NCBI RefSeq assembly: GCF_014042365.1
Contig: NZ_JACEZS010000006.1
Coordinates: 1-64,000 of the forward strand
Source of the DNA: Rugamonas fusca
GTDB lineage: Bacteria > Pseudomonadota > Gammaproteobacteria > Burkholderiales > Burkholderiaceae_D
DNA length: 64,000 bases
Direction of reading: 5' to 3'
Position numbers and translations under genes: made by a program. The notes below the pieces were generated by a model that saw nothing but the letters and a program-made list of their open reading frames with translations, did no database searches and was not told the origin of the DNA. The stretch's first letter is position 1, and each line of letters begins with the position of its first letter. This document shows, piece by piece, positions 54,524 to 63,710 of the stretch.

Positions 54524-55744
54524 TCACTGGAACAGCGAGTACTTGTCGATCCGCTTGGAGATTTCGCACACCAGCTGGCGCGCCAGCGTGAGCTTGTCGG
54601 CGCGCGGCAGGATGGTGTGGCCGTTTTCGTCGAACAGGATGATGGTGTTGTCGTCCTGGCCGAAGGTATGGTGGCCGATGTTCCCGACCAGGAGCGGGAT
54701 GCCTTTCTTCTCGCGCTTGACGGCGCCGTATTCGAGCAGGTTTTCCGATTCGGCGGCGAAGCCCACGCAGTAAGGATGGCCGGCCAGCGAAGTGCGGGCG
54801 GCCACCGTGGCCAGGATGTCCGGGTTCTGCTCGAATTTGAGTTCGGGCACGGAGCCGTCACCCTTCTTCTTCATTTTCTGGGCGCTGGTGTTGGCCACGC
54901 GCCAGTCGGCCACGGCCGCCACGGCGACGAACACGTGCTGGCCTTCCACGGCTGCCATGACGGCGTCGTGCATCTGCTGCGCGCTTTGCACGTTGATGCG
55001 CTGCACGCCGTACGGCGTGGGCAGGGCGGTGGGGCCGGAGATCAGCAGCACTTCGGCGCCCGCTTCGCGCGCCGCGCGCGCGACGGCGTAACCCATCTTG
55101 CCTGAGGAGAGATTGGTGATGCCGCGCACCGGGTCGATGGCTTCGAACGTGGGGCCGGCCGTGACCAGGATGCGTTTGCCGGCCATGGTCTTGGGCTGGA
55201 ACGAGGCGATCACTTCTTCCAGCAGCTGCTGCGGTTCGAGCATGCGGCCCAGGCCCACTTCGCCGCAGGCCTGTTCGCCGGCGCCGGGGCCGAAGATGAC
55301 GATGCCATCATCGCGCAGCTGGGCCGCGTTGCGCTGGGTGGCCGGGTTCTGCCACATCTCCACGTTCATGGCCGGCGCGATCAGCAGCGGCAGCTGGCGT
55401 GGACGGGCCAGGCACATGGTCGAGAGCAGGTCGTCGCACACGCCGTGTGCCAGCTTGACCATGAAGTCGGCCGAGCAGGGCGCGATCAGGATGGCGTCCG
55501 CGCCGCGGGTGACGTCGATGTGGGCCATGTTGTTGTCCACCCGCGGGTCCCACTGGCTGGAGAACACGGGCCGGCCCGACAGGGCCTGCATCGTCACGGG
55601 GGTGATGAAGTGGGCGGCCGCGTCCGTCATCACCACCTGCACGCTGGCGCCCTGGCCAGTGAGCAGGCGGCACAGTTCGGCCGCCTTGTAGCAGGCCACG
55701 CCACCGGACAGGCCGAGGACGATTTTCTTACCGGTGAGGTCCAT
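54524..55744 (-). CDS. coaBC: Bifunctional phosphopantothenoylcysteine decarboxylase/synthetase
   Basis: 406 aa. The N-terminal flavoprotein decarboxylase (CoaC) has the active-site His in MAHIDVTRGADAI, the substrate-binding PAMNVEMW, and the lid Cys in ACGEVGLGRM. The C-terminal synthetase (CoaB) has TAGPTFEAIDPVRGITNLSS with the conserved Asn. Together they turn phosphopantothenate and cysteine into phosphopantetheine for CoA. It is 16 bases after lspA and 47 before dut in one operon. Confidence 0.96.
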   Translation of the reverse strand: MDLTGKKIVLGLSGGVACYKAAELCRLLTGQGASVQVVMTDAAAHFITPVTMQALSGRPVFSSQWDPRVDNNMAHIDVTRGADAILIAPCSADFMVKLAHGVCDDLLSTMCLARPRQLPLLIAPAMNVEMWQNPATQRNAAQLRDDGIVIFGPGAGEQACGEVGLGRMLEPQQLLEEVIASFQPKTMAGKRILVTAGPTFEAIDPVRGITNLSSGKMGYAVARAAREAGAEVLLISGPTALPTPYGVQRINVQSAQQMHDAVMAAVEGQHVFVAVAAVADWRVANTSAQKMKKKGDGSVPELKFEQNPDILATVAARTSLAGHPYCVGFAAESENLLEYGAVKREKKGIPLLVGNIGHHTFGQDDNTIILFDENGHTILPRADKLTLARQLVCEISKRIDKYSLFQ

Positions 55745-55760
55745 GCTGGTGCTCCAGGGA

Positions 55761-56267
55761 TTAGCGGTTCACGCGGCGCAGTTCATCGAGGATGAACAGG
55801 CCGGCGCCGAGACAAATGGCCGAGTCGGCGAGGTTGAACGCCGGGAAGTGGCCGAATGCCGCGTGGTGGAAATCGAGGAAGTCGATCACATGGCCATACA
55901 GCAGGCGGTCGATCACGTTGCCGATGGCGCCGCCCAGGATCAGGGCCAGGGCCCAGCAGAACAGGCGCTGGCCGCCATGCTTCTTGAGCAGGTAGATGAT
56001 GTAGGCGGCCGCGCCCAGCGCGATGGCCGTGAAGAAGTAGCGCTGCCAGCCGCCCGCGTGTTGCAGGAAGCTGAACGCGGCGCCGGAATTGTAGGCCAGC
56101 ACCAGGTTGAAGAAGGAGGTGACGATTTTTTCCTCACCGAGCGTAAACAGCCTGGTGATGGTGATCTTGGACAGCTGGTCCAGCAGGATCACGACGGCGG
56201 CGATGCCGAGCCACGGTGTGATGCTGGAGGAGGATTTGGCGGAGAAGCGGGATTTGTTGGTGGCCAT
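55761..56267 (-). CDS. lspA: Lipoprotein signal peptidase
   Basis: 168 aa membrane aspartyl protease from the ATG at 56267. Four hydrophobic segments; [40 protein letters not shown] and FNLADSAIC are the five conserved blocks, with the catalytic Asp pair in NVIDR and NLADS. It cleaves prolipoprotein signal peptides after lipidation. The N-terminus has a longer Ser/Lys-rich cytoplasmic segment than E. coli LspA. It follows ileS by 107 bases, an old and common pairing. Confidence 0.96.
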   Translation of the reverse strand: MATNKSRFSAKSSSSITPWLGIAAVVILLDQLSKITITRLFTLGEEKIVTSFFNLVLAYNSGAAFSFLQHAGGWQRYFFTAIALGAAAYIIYLLKKHGGQRLFCWALALILGGAIGNVIDRLLYGHVIDFLDFHHAAFGHFPAFNLADSAICLGAGLFILDELRRVNR

Positions 56268-56374
56268 GGAATGTTGGTTGGTTTCGTGGCCGCCGCCGCG
56301 CCGTGCCCCGCCACGTGGAGGGGGGGCTGGGCACGGCGGCGGAGGCAGGCATATTGCAGGCTTACTACGGAGAG

Positions 56375-59266
56375 TTAAGCGAACTTGCGGCGCTCGCCTG
56401 CGCCGAACAGGTTGCTGTGGCAGCGGCCGCACAGGGTCGGATGGTCGGCGTGGCTGCCCACGTCGGCGCGGTAGTGCCAGCAGCGCTCGCACTTGTCGGC
56501 GGACGACGCGGCCACTTCCACCGCTTCCTCCGCTTCGCCCGCCACCTGGGCCACCTTGGCCTGCGAGGTGATGAACACGAACTTGAGGTCATCTTCCAGG
56601 CTGGCCAGCAGCGCGTACTTGTCGCCGGCCGCCTTGATGCTCAGTTCCGCCTGCAGCGACGAGCCGATGGCGCCCGAGGTGCGCAAGTCTTCCAGCTGCT
56701 TGGTGACGTCGGCGCGCACGGCGCGCAGCGCTTCGTACTTGGCCAGCAGGGCCGGGCCGTCGGCCAGTTCCGGCAGCTGCCACCAGGTCTGGGTGAAGAT
56801 GGTTTCGTCGCTGGCCTGGTAGGAGTCCGGGCCGGCGAAGATGGCCCATGCTTCCTCGGCCGTGAACGACAGGGCCGGCGCCATCAGGCGCAGCAGGCTT
56901 TGCGTGATGTGCCACAGGGCCGTCTGCGCCGAGCGGCGTGCCGGCGAGGTCAGGCCGGACGTGTACAGGCGGTCCTTGAGGATGTCCAGGTAGAAGCCGC
57001 CCAGGTCTTCCGAGCAGAAGTTCTGCAGCTTGGCCACCACGGGATGGAACTCGAACTGTTCGTAGTGCTGCGTGATCTGCGCCTGCAATGCGCCCATGTT
57101 GGCGATGGCGTAGCGGTCGATCTCCAGCAGTTCGGCCACCGGCACGGCGTGCTGCGCCGGGTCGAAGTCGGAGGTGTTGGCCAGCAGGAAGCGCAGCGTG
57201 TTGCGGATGCGGCGGTACGATTCGGTCACGCGCTTGAGGATCTCGTCGGAGATCGACAGCTCGCCCGTGTAGTCGGTGGCGGCCACCCACAGGCGCAGGA
57301 TGTCGGCGCCCAGCTTGTTGGACACGTCCTGCGGCGATACCGTGTTGCCGACCGACTTGGACATCTTCTTGCCTTCGCCATCGACCACGAAGCCGTGCGT
57401 GAGCAGCGCCTTGTAGGGCGGGGCGCCGTTGAGCATGGACGAGGTCAGGAGCGAGGAGTGGAACCAGCCGCGGTGCTGGTCCGAGCCTTCCAGGTACAGG
57501 TCGGCCGGGAAGTGCGACTGCTCCCGGTGCGAGCCGCGCAGCACCGTCTGGTGCGTGGTGCCCGAGTCGAACCACACGTCCAGCGTGTCCTTGTTCTTGT
57601 CGTAGTGGGCCGCCTCGTCGCCGATCAGGTCTTTGAGGTCCAGCTTGAGCCAGGCGTCGATGCCATCCTTTTCGATCAGCTTGGCGACCTGTTCCAGCAG
57701 TTCCGGGGTGCGCGGGTGCAGCTCGCCCGTCTCCTTGTGCACCACGAAGGCCATCGGCACGCCCCACTGGCGCTGGCGCGACAGGGTCCAGTCGGGACGG
57801 TTGGCGATCATGCCGTGCAGGCGCGCCTGGCCCCAGTCCGGGAAGAACCGGGTGGCGTCGATGCCTTTCAGGGCCGTCTGGCGCAGCGTCGGGCCGCCAT
57901 CCTTGGGATGGATGTCCATGCCGGCGAACCACTGCGAGGTGGCGCGGTAGATGATGGGGGTCTTGTGGCGCCAGCAGTGCATGTAGCTGTGGTCGAACAT
58001 CTTCACTTCGAACAGCGCGCCTTCTTCCTTCAGGGCCGCGCAGATCGGCTTGGACGCTTCCCAGATCGTCATGCCGCCGAACAGGGGCAGCGATTCGGCG
58101 TACTTGCCGTCGCCCAGCACCGGGGTCAGGATGGCGTCATCCTTCATGCCGTGCGCCTTGCAGGAGATGAAGTCGTCCAGGCCGTAGGCGGGCGCCGAGT
58201 GCACCACGCCGGTACCGCTTTCGGTGGTCACGTAGTCGGCGATGTACATCGGCGACAGGCGGTCGTAGAACGCGTCGCGCGCGGCCAGCGGGTGGCGGAA
58301 GCCGATGCCGGCCAGGGCCTGGCCGTCGCAGGTGGCGATGGTGGTGCCATCGAGCTTGTAGCGCGCCAGGCACGACACGGCCAGGTCCTGGGCCAGGATC
58401 AGCAGCAGCGGCTGGCCGTCACGCACGGTTTCCACCAGCGCGTACTTGACTTCGGCGTGCACGTTCAGCGCCTGGTTGGACGGGATGGTCCACGGCGTGG
58501 TGGTCCAGATCACGATGTAGCCGTTTTCGGTGGGCAGCTTATCGAGGCCGAAGGCGGCGGCCAGCTTGTCATGCTCGGCGAACTTGAAGCCCACGTCGAT
58601 GGCCGGGTCGCGCTTGTCGGCGTATTCCACTTCCGCCTCGGCCAGGGCCGAGCCGCAATCGAAGCACCAGTTGACGGGCTTCAGGCCGCGGTACACGAAG
58701 CCCTTGTCGAGCAGCTTGCCCAGGGCGCGCAGCTCGTCGGCCTCGTTCGAGTAGTTCATGGTCAGGTAGGGATTCTCCCACTCGCCCAGCACGCCCAGGC
58801 GGATGAAGTCCTTGCGCTGGCGTTCCACCTGTTCATGGGCGTAGGCGCGGGCCTTGGTCAGCACGTCGGCCGTGGGCAGGTTCTTGCCGTACAGTTTTTC
58901 GATCTGGATCTCGATCGGCATGCCGTGGCAGTCCCAGCCCGGCACGTAGGGCGCGTCGTAGCCGGCCAGGGTGCGCGACTTGACCACCATGTCTTTCAGG
59001 ATCTTGTTGACGGCGTGGCCGATGTGGATGTCGCCGTTGGCGTACGGCGGGCCGTCGTGCAGCACGAACTTGGGCCGGCCGGCGGCGGCCTTGCGGATGC
59101 GCTGGTAAATCTTCTTGTCCTGCCATTCCTTGACCCATTGCGGCTCGCGCTTGGCCATGTCGCCGCGCATGGGGAAGGGGGTTTCCGTCATGTTGACGGG
59201 GTATTTGCTCTCGGGCTTCTTGCCTTGCTTGTCTTGCTTGGGATTGGCTGGTTTGTTGTCGGACAT
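56375..59266 (-). CDS. ileS: Isoleucyl-tRNA synthetase
   Basis: 963 aa class I synthetase. HIGH box HIGHAVN near residue 81, KMSKS box near residue 632, editing (CP1) domain between them with the typical [15 protein letters not shown], and a C-terminal zinc ribbon (CERCW and CGRCH near residues 929-955). It charges tRNA-Ile. Length is standard for the bacterial type. Flanked by ribF upstream and lspA downstream, the usual ribF-ileS-lspA order. Confidence 0.97.
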   Translation of the reverse strand: MSDNKPANPKQDKQGKKPESKYPVNMTETPFPMRGDMAKREPQWVKEWQDKKIYQRIRKAAAGRPKFVLHDGPPYANGDIHIGHAVNKILKDMVVKSRTLAGYDAPYVPGWDCHGMPIEIQIEKLYGKNLPTADVLTKARAYAHEQVERQRKDFIRLGVLGEWENPYLTMNYSNEADELRALGKLLDKGFVYRGLKPVNWCFDCGSALAEAEVEYADKRDPAIDVGFKFAEHDKLAAAFGLDKLPTENGYIVIWTTTPWTIPSNQALNVHAEVKYALVETVRDGQPLLLILAQDLAVSCLARYKLDGTTIATCDGQALAGIGFRHPLAARDAFYDRLSPMYIADYVTTESGTGVVHSAPAYGLDDFISCKAHGMKDDAILTPVLGDGKYAESLPLFGGMTIWEASKPICAALKEEGALFEVKMFDHSYMHCWRHKTPIIYRATSQWFAGMDIHPKDGGPTLRQTALKGIDATRFFPDWGQARLHGMIANRPDWTLSRQRQWGVPMAFVVHKETGELHPRTPELLEQVAKLIEKDGIDAWLKLDLKDLIGDEAAHYDKNKDTLDVWFDSGTTHQTVLRGSHREQSHFPADLYLEGSDQHRGWFHSSLLTSSMLNGAPPYKALLTHGFVVDGEGKKMSKSVGNTVSPQDVSNKLGADILRLWVAATDYTGELSISDEILKRVTESYRRIRNTLRFLLANTSDFDPAQHAVPVAELLEIDRYAIANMGALQAQITQHYEQFEFHPVVAKLQNFCSEDLGGFYLDILKDRLYTSGLTSPARRSAQTALWHITQSLLRLMAPALSFTAEEAWAIFAGPDSYQASDETIFTQTWWQLPELADGPALLAKYEALRAVRADVTKQLEDLRTSGAIGSSLQAELSIKAAGDKYALLASLEDDLKFVFITSQAKVAQVAGEAEEAVEVAASSADKCERCWHYRADVGSHADHPTLCGRCHSNLFGAGERRKFA

Positions 59267-59336
59267 GTTTATCTTCTAAGTGACGTCTATCGTATTTGCT
59301 TGGGAGTGCCGGCGCGTTTGGCTTCGCGTTGCGCGC

Positions 59337-60320
59337 TCAAATTCGGTCGGTGGCGCCGGTTGCGCCATTGCTCGCGCCGGCGCGCTCGCGGAAGAAGGCG
59401 CGCGCCTGCTCGGCGTCGCGATCGATGGCGGCCGTCAGCGTGGGCAGGTCCACGTATTTTTCCTCGTCGCGCAGCTTGTGCAGGAATTCGACGCGCACCT
59501 GGCGGCCGTAGCAGCTCTGGTTGTAGTCGAACACGTGCACTTCCAGCAGCACGCGGCCGCTGTCTTCCACCGTGGGGCGCCAGCCCAGGCTGGCCACGGC
59601 CGGCAGCGGCGCGTCGGCCAGGCCGTGCACCTGGACGATGAAGATGCCGGCCAGCGCGGGCCGGTGCGGCACCCGCAGGTTGAGGGTGGGGAAGCCCAGC
59701 GTGCGGCCCAGCTTCTGGCCGTGGATCACGTGGCCGGAGATCGAATACGGGTGGCCCAGCAACTGCTCGGCGTGCACGAAGTCGCCCGCGTGCAGCGCGG
59801 CCCGCACGGCCGACGACGAAATGCGGGTTTCACCGTTCATCACCGTGGGCAGGGTCTCGACCTGGAAGCCGTAGTGGCGGCCCGCTTCCTGCAGCAGGGC
59901 GACGTTGCCGGCGCGCTTGGCGCCGTAGCAGAAGTCGTCCCCCACCATCAGCCATTTGACGTGCAAGCCTTCGACCAGCACTTTTTCCGTGAACTCTTGC
60001 GGCGTCAAGGCCGCGAAGTGGTCCGAGAAGTGCTCGACGATGACGCGGTCGATGCCATTGCGCTCGAGCGATTGCAGCTTGTCGCGCAGGTTGGCGATAC
60101 GGGGCGGGGCCTTGGACATATCGCCGGCCTTGTGGGCGAAGAATTCGCGCGGGTGCGGTTCGAACGTCATCACGGCCGCTTCCAGGCCGAGCCGGTCGGC
60201 CGCCGTGCGCACGTGCGCCAGCAGGGCCTGGTGGCCACGGTGGACACCGTCGAAGTTGCCGATGGTCAACGCGCAAGGCGCGCGCGCCGCCGCGTTGGGG
60301 AGACCGCGAAATACCTTCAT
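59337..60320 (-). CDS. ribF: Bifunctional riboflavin kinase/FMN adenylyltransferase
   Basis: 327 aa from the ATG at 60320. The N-terminal FAD synthetase nucleotidyltransferase half has IGNFDGVHRGHQALL near residue 21 (HIGH-like), and the C-terminal riboflavin kinase half has GRTLGFPTLNL near residue 200. It converts riboflavin to FMN and FMN to FAD. It is the first gene of the operon with ileS, lspA, coaBC, dut, the M48-like gene and the adhesin-E-like gene. No FMN riboswitch is seen in front. Confidence 0.96.
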   Translation of the reverse strand: MKVFRGLPNAAARAPCALTIGNFDGVHRGHQALLAHVRTAADRLGLEAAVMTFEPHPREFFAHKAGDMSKAPPRIANLRDKLQSLERNGIDRVIVEHFSDHFAALTPQEFTEKVLVEGLHVKWLMVGDDFCYGAKRAGNVALLQEAGRHYGFQVETLPTVMNGETRISSSAVRAALHAGDFVHAEQLLGHPYSISGHVIHGQKLGRTLGFPTLNLRVPHRPALAGIFIVQVHGLADAPLPAVASLGWRPTVEDSGRVLLEVHVFDYNQSCYGRQVRVEFLHKLRDEEKYVDLPTLTAAIDRDAEQARAFFRERAGASNGATGATDRI

Positions 60321-60424
60321 GGGATGTGAGGAAAAACTGTCGCCAAAAGGGGGATTATACGGACTGTTTGGACTATGCACAGCCGCCAGGGGCTGTGAGG
60401 GACCGATTTCGGCCCTGTAAACGC

Positions 60425-60451
60425 AAAAAGCGCGGATAAACCGCGCTTTTT
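60425..60451 (-). terminator. Terminator of the ExbBD/TPR cluster
   Basis: AAAAAGCGCGG (60425-60435) and CCGCGCTTTTT (60441-60451) form a perfect 11-bp stem with an ATAAA loop, symmetrical in A and T runs. On the minus strand it lies 43 bases after the TPR gene stop and before ribF. Confidence 0.9.
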
Positions 60452-60493
60452 AGAGGAGCCGATCGGGAACCGGACGCGCCGGTTCCTGCCACC

Positions 60494-61714
60494 TTACATC
60501 GGGTGGTTGATCACCAGCGTCCAGTAGCGGGCCAGGTCGGCGGCGCCGTCCGTGCCCTTGACGGTCTTGAGCGTGGCCAGGGCGGCAGGCTTCTTGCCAG
60601 CCTGGGCCTGGGCGATACCCAGGTGCAGCTTCAGTTCCTCAGGGTGCTTGGCGTCGTCCATCTTGGCGGCCTTGGTCATCAGGTCCAGGCCCTTGTCGAC
60701 CTTGCCGGCCGTGACCATGCCAAAGCCCAGGTTGCTCAGGCCATCAGCATCCTTGTTCTTGGTCAGTTCCGCTTCCTGGGCGGCGGCCGTCTTCTCGCTG
60801 TCGGCGGCCGTCTTCACGGCCAGGTCCTTCAGGCGCTGGTGGCGGGCCGCGTCGGAGCCGACACCCAGCACGCCCTTCTTGTAACCCTGGTCGATCACTT
60901 TCAGGGCTTCAGCCGGATTGCCGGCCTGCAGGGCCAACTGGCTCATTTCCATGTATTCGCCCGGCTTGGACAGCAGGCCGTTGGCCAGGCGCAGGCGCAG
61001 CACGTCCAGCGACAGGGTGCCGGAGAAGCCAGGCTTGCCCGACACGCGGTTCAGCAGGTCGGCCCAGTAGCTGGTCTTCGGATAGGAACCGGCCAGTTTT
61101 TCCAGGGTCTGCACATAGCCAGCCTTGTCGTTCTGTTTCAGCTGGATGTTGGCCAGCATTTGCAGCGACGCTTCGCTGTTGGCGTGCGACGATTGCAGTT
61201 CCTTGGCCGCTTCGGCGTACTTGCCGCTGATGTAGTAGGTCTGCACCAGCAGTTCGCGCATCTGCGGATTGTCGCCGTCTTTCAGCGAGCGCTGGATCCA
61301 GATGATGGCTTTCGGGTAGTCCTTGGCGCGGTAGTAGATGCCGGCCAGGGCCTGGGTGAATTTTGGGGCTTCGGCAGCGGACAGCTTGCCGGAATTGATC
61401 ACAGCTTCGAAGGCCTTGGCGGCGGCGTCGTTATCGCCGGCAGCGGCCGCGGCCGAGGCGCGGGTGCGCTCGATCATGTAGATTTCGTTGGGGGTCTTGC
61501 CGCCCACGGCGTCGGCCTCTTTCAGCTTGGCCAGCGCTTCCTTGTTCTTGCCTGCCTGTGCCAGTTTCTGCGCTTCCTGCAGGGGCTTGCCGACTTCAGC
61601 GCGCACTGTGTCGGCCGCGTAGGCGACCGGGCTCAAACCAACGATAGGAGCTGCTGCGGTGAAACCGATGGCGGCCATTACCAGGCCGAGATGAGCGAGA
61701 CGAAACTTGGTCAT
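60494..61714 (-). CDS. Periplasmic TPR protein of the TonB/ExbBD cluster
   Basis: 406 aa with a signal peptide (cleavage after AYA near residue 33). The rest is alpha-helical and consists of degenerate tetratricopeptide-type helical pairs, e.g. AQAGKNKEALAKLKEAD, YYRAKDYPKAIIWIQRSLKD and ALQAGNPAEALKVIDQGYK. It ends the run TonB-ExbB-ExbD-ExbD-TPR. Periplasmic TPR proteins linked to TonB systems (TtpC-type) are thought to help energy transfer to certain receptors; that function here is an inference from the neighbours. It is 75 bases after the second exbD. Confidence 0.75.
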   Translation of the reverse strand: MTKFRLAHLGLVMAAIGFTAAAPIVGLSPVAYAADTVRAEVGKPLQEAQKLAQAGKNKEALAKLKEADAVGGKTPNEIYMIERTRASAAAAAGDNDAAAKAFEAVINSGKLSAAEAPKFTQALAGIYYRAKDYPKAIIWIQRSLKDGDNPQMRELLVQTYYISGKYAEAAKELQSSHANSEASLQMLANIQLKQNDKAGYVQTLEKLAGSYPKTSYWADLLNRVSGKPGFSGTLSLDVLRLRLANGLLSKPGEYMEMSQLALQAGNPAEALKVIDQGYKKGVLGVGSDAARHQRLKDLAVKTAADSEKTAAAQEAELTKNKDADGLSNLGFGMVTAGKVDKGLDLMTKAAKMDDAKHPEELKLHLGIAQAQAGKKPAALATLKTVKGTDGAADLARYWTLVINHPM

Positions 61715-61789
61715 GGGGAGGAATCTTTCTTCAAAATGCGAAATAGGCAGGATAATCCTGCCTATCGTTGCTGTAAAGGGACGTACTGC

Positions 61790-62221
61790 TTACTGGAACT
61801 GCTCGTTGCCGACCAGGCCAATCTTGGTCACGCCCAGACGCTGGGCCGAAGCCATCACGCCTGCCACGACCTTGTACGACACCAGCTTGTTGGGCCGCAG
61901 GTGCACTTCCGGCTGGTCGGCTTGTGCCGCCACATCCATCAGTTTCGCTTCCAGGGAGTGACGGTCCGGAATGACCGCGTTATCCCACAGAATCGTACCG
62001 TCGAAGTCCACGTCGATGGTGACCACAACCGGTTCCTTGGTCGGTGGCGGCGGGGTGCCGACCGGCATGTTCAAGTTCACCGAGTGGTTAGCCTTAGGAA
62101 TCGTGATGATCATCATGATAATCAGCACCAGCATCACGTCGATGAGGGGCGTCATATTCATTTCCATCATTGGTTCCGGATCCGCGCCCTTGGCGCCGCC
62201 CGAACCGACATTCATACTCAT
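61790..62221 (-). CDS. exbD: ExbD-family biopolymer transport protein (second copy)
   Basis: 143 aa single-span inner-membrane protein. The N-terminal tail is followed by MNMTPLIDVMLVLIIMMIIT, with the conserved Asp in TPLID inside the membrane helix, then a periplasmic domain. ExbD and ExbB use the proton gradient to drive TonB. It is a divergent paralogue of the exbD at 62291 and lies 69 bases after it with a perfect 9-bp hairpin in the gap. Two ExbD copies occur in several xanthomonad and betaproteobacterial Ton systems. Confidence 0.93.
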   Translation of the reverse strand: MSMNVGSGGAKGADPEPMMEMNMTPLIDVMLVLIIMMIITIPKANHSVNLNMPVGTPPPPTKEPVVVTIDVDFDGTILWDNAVIPDRHSLEAKLMDVAAQADQPEVHLRPNKLVSYKVVAGVMASAQRLGVTKIGLVGNEQFQ

Positions 62222-62290
62222 GGTGTTTCCTTTTAAGAAGGGGGCTGGATCCGCCCCGGCGCGATGCGGCCGTCCGGGGCGGGCAGGGCA

Positions 62291-62719
62291 TTAACCCTTA
62301 TCAGGCGGTTCGGTGATGAAGCCGACCTTCTGGATACCAGCACGCTGGGTCGTGTAGATCACCTTGCCGATCGCTTCGTAGCGCGTTTCCTGGTCGCCAC
62401 GTACGTGTACTTCCGGCTGCGGCAGCTTGACTGCTTCCAGCTTCAGAAAATCGAACAACTCATTCGTGTCCTTCATTTTCTTCTGATTCCAGTAGATGTC
62501 GCCATCCTTGCTCACTACGATGTTGACATCTTCCGGCTTGGTCTGAATCACCTGGTTGGCTTCTTCTGGCAGCTTGATCTTGATCAGCTTCAGCACAACC
62601 GGGCTCGTAATCAGGAAGATAATCAGCAGAACCAACATGATGTCCACGAGGGGCGTCGTGTTGATTTCCGACATGACTTGATCTTCATCTCCGCTATCGG
62701 AGCCTACGGACATCGACAT
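62291..62719 (-). CDS. exbD: ExbD-family biopolymer transport protein (first copy)
   Basis: 142 aa with a single transmembrane helix holding TPLVDIMLVLLIIFLIT and the proton-coupling Asp, then the periplasmic domain with RGDQETRYEAIGKVIYTTQR. First ExbD of the cluster, 5 bases after exbB. It pairs with ExbB to form the motor that energises TonB. Its close spacing to exbB suggests it is the main partner, while the second copy may serve a different role. Confidence 0.93.
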   Translation of the reverse strand: MSMSVGSDSGDEDQVMSEINTTPLVDIMLVLLIIFLITSPVVLKLIKIKLPEEANQVIQTKPEDVNIVVSKDGDIYWNQKKMKDTNELFDFLKLEAVKLPQPEVHVRGDQETRYEAIGKVIYTTQRAGIQKVGFITEPPDKG

Positions 62720-62724
62720 GATGA

Positions 62725-63630
62725 TTACCCGATCTTTTTAGCGCCGGCAGCACGGCCAGCTTCGCTGGTGGACATGGCGCCCGAGATCAGCACGGAGTGC
62801 ACGTCGGCGCTGAAGGAACGCACGTCTTCCATGGCGGCCTTGTTACGACGCACCAGCCAGTTGTAGCCCAGCACGGCAGGAACGGCGACGAACAGACCGA
62901 AGGCGGTCATGATCAGTGCTTCACCCACAGGACCGGCCACTTTGTCGATCGAAGCGTTACCGGACATGCCGATGGCGATCAGTGCATTGTAAATACCCCA
63001 CACGGTACCGAACAGACCGATGAACGGTGCGGTCGAACCCACGGTTGCCAGGAACGACAGGCCGTCTTGCAGGCGCGACTGGACTTTGTCCACGGCGCGC
63101 TGGATCGACATGGTGACCCAGGTCGACAGGTCGATTTGTTCCAGCAGGGCGCCGTCGTGGTGGGCAGTAGCCTTGGTGCCGGTTTCAGCGATGAAGCGGA
63201 AAGGCGAGCCATCGGTCAGCGCGGTCGAGCCAGCGGCGATCGACGATGCTTTCCAGAACTTGGCAGCGGTCTCTTTCGACTGCTTGAAGATCTTCATCTG
63301 GTCGATCAGCTTGGTGATGATGATGTACCACGAGCCCATCGACATCAGCGACAGGATGATCAGGGTGCCGCGCGACACGAAGCCGCCGTTCCACACCGCT
63401 TCGAAGCCGTAGGGGTTTTCTACTTCTTCCTTGGTGACCTTGGCGGCTGGAGCGGACGCTTCCGGTGCTGCTGCTGCCGCATCCGCTGCAGGCGCGGCTG
63501 CAGGTGCCGAGGCGGCCGCCGACGCTGGCGCGTCTTCAGCCATGGCTGGTGCGCTTACCAGGGCGGTAGCTGCGGTCACCGAGAACAGCACAGCGGCCAG
63601 TACAGCGGACAAACGGGTATTCTTAAACAT
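62725..63630 (-). CDS. exbB: ExbB/TolQ/MotA proton-channel protein
   Basis: 301 aa. It has a cleavable signal-like N-terminus (to about residue 31) and an Ala/Pro-rich periplasmic extension (about 33-66), then three transmembrane segments with the conserved LATVGSTAPFIGLFGTVWGI channel motif near residue 195. ExbB forms the pentameric pore of the Ton motor. The N-terminal extension is the longer type seen in many betaproteobacteria and Xanthomonas. It follows the TonB gene and precedes exbD by 5 bases. Confidence 0.93.
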   Translation of the reverse strand: MFKNTRLSAVLAAVLFSVTAATALVSAPAMAEDAPASAAASAPAAAPAADAAAAAPEASAPAAKVTKEEVENPYGFEAVWNGGFVSRGTLIILSLMSMGSWYIIITKLIDQMKIFKQSKETAAKFWKASSIAAGSTALTDGSPFRFIAETGTKATAHHDGALLEQIDLSTWVTMSIQRAVDKVQSRLQDGLSFLATVGSTAPFIGLFGTVWGIYNALIAIGMSGNASIDKVAGPVGEALIMTAFGLFVAVPAVLGYNWLVRRNKAAMEDVRSFSADVHSVLISGAMSTSEAGRAAGAKKIG

Positions 63631-63710
63631 GCTTCCTCCAAATTGATAAAATAATCAGATCGCTGAATGTAGGTTAACAACGAACTTCGGTGAGACTGGC
63701 TAGTCCCGGT

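Noticed and set aside
56303..59641. A 1112-codon open frame on the plus strand
   Set aside because: Antisense to ileS; long open reverse frames are common in GC-rich synthetase genes.
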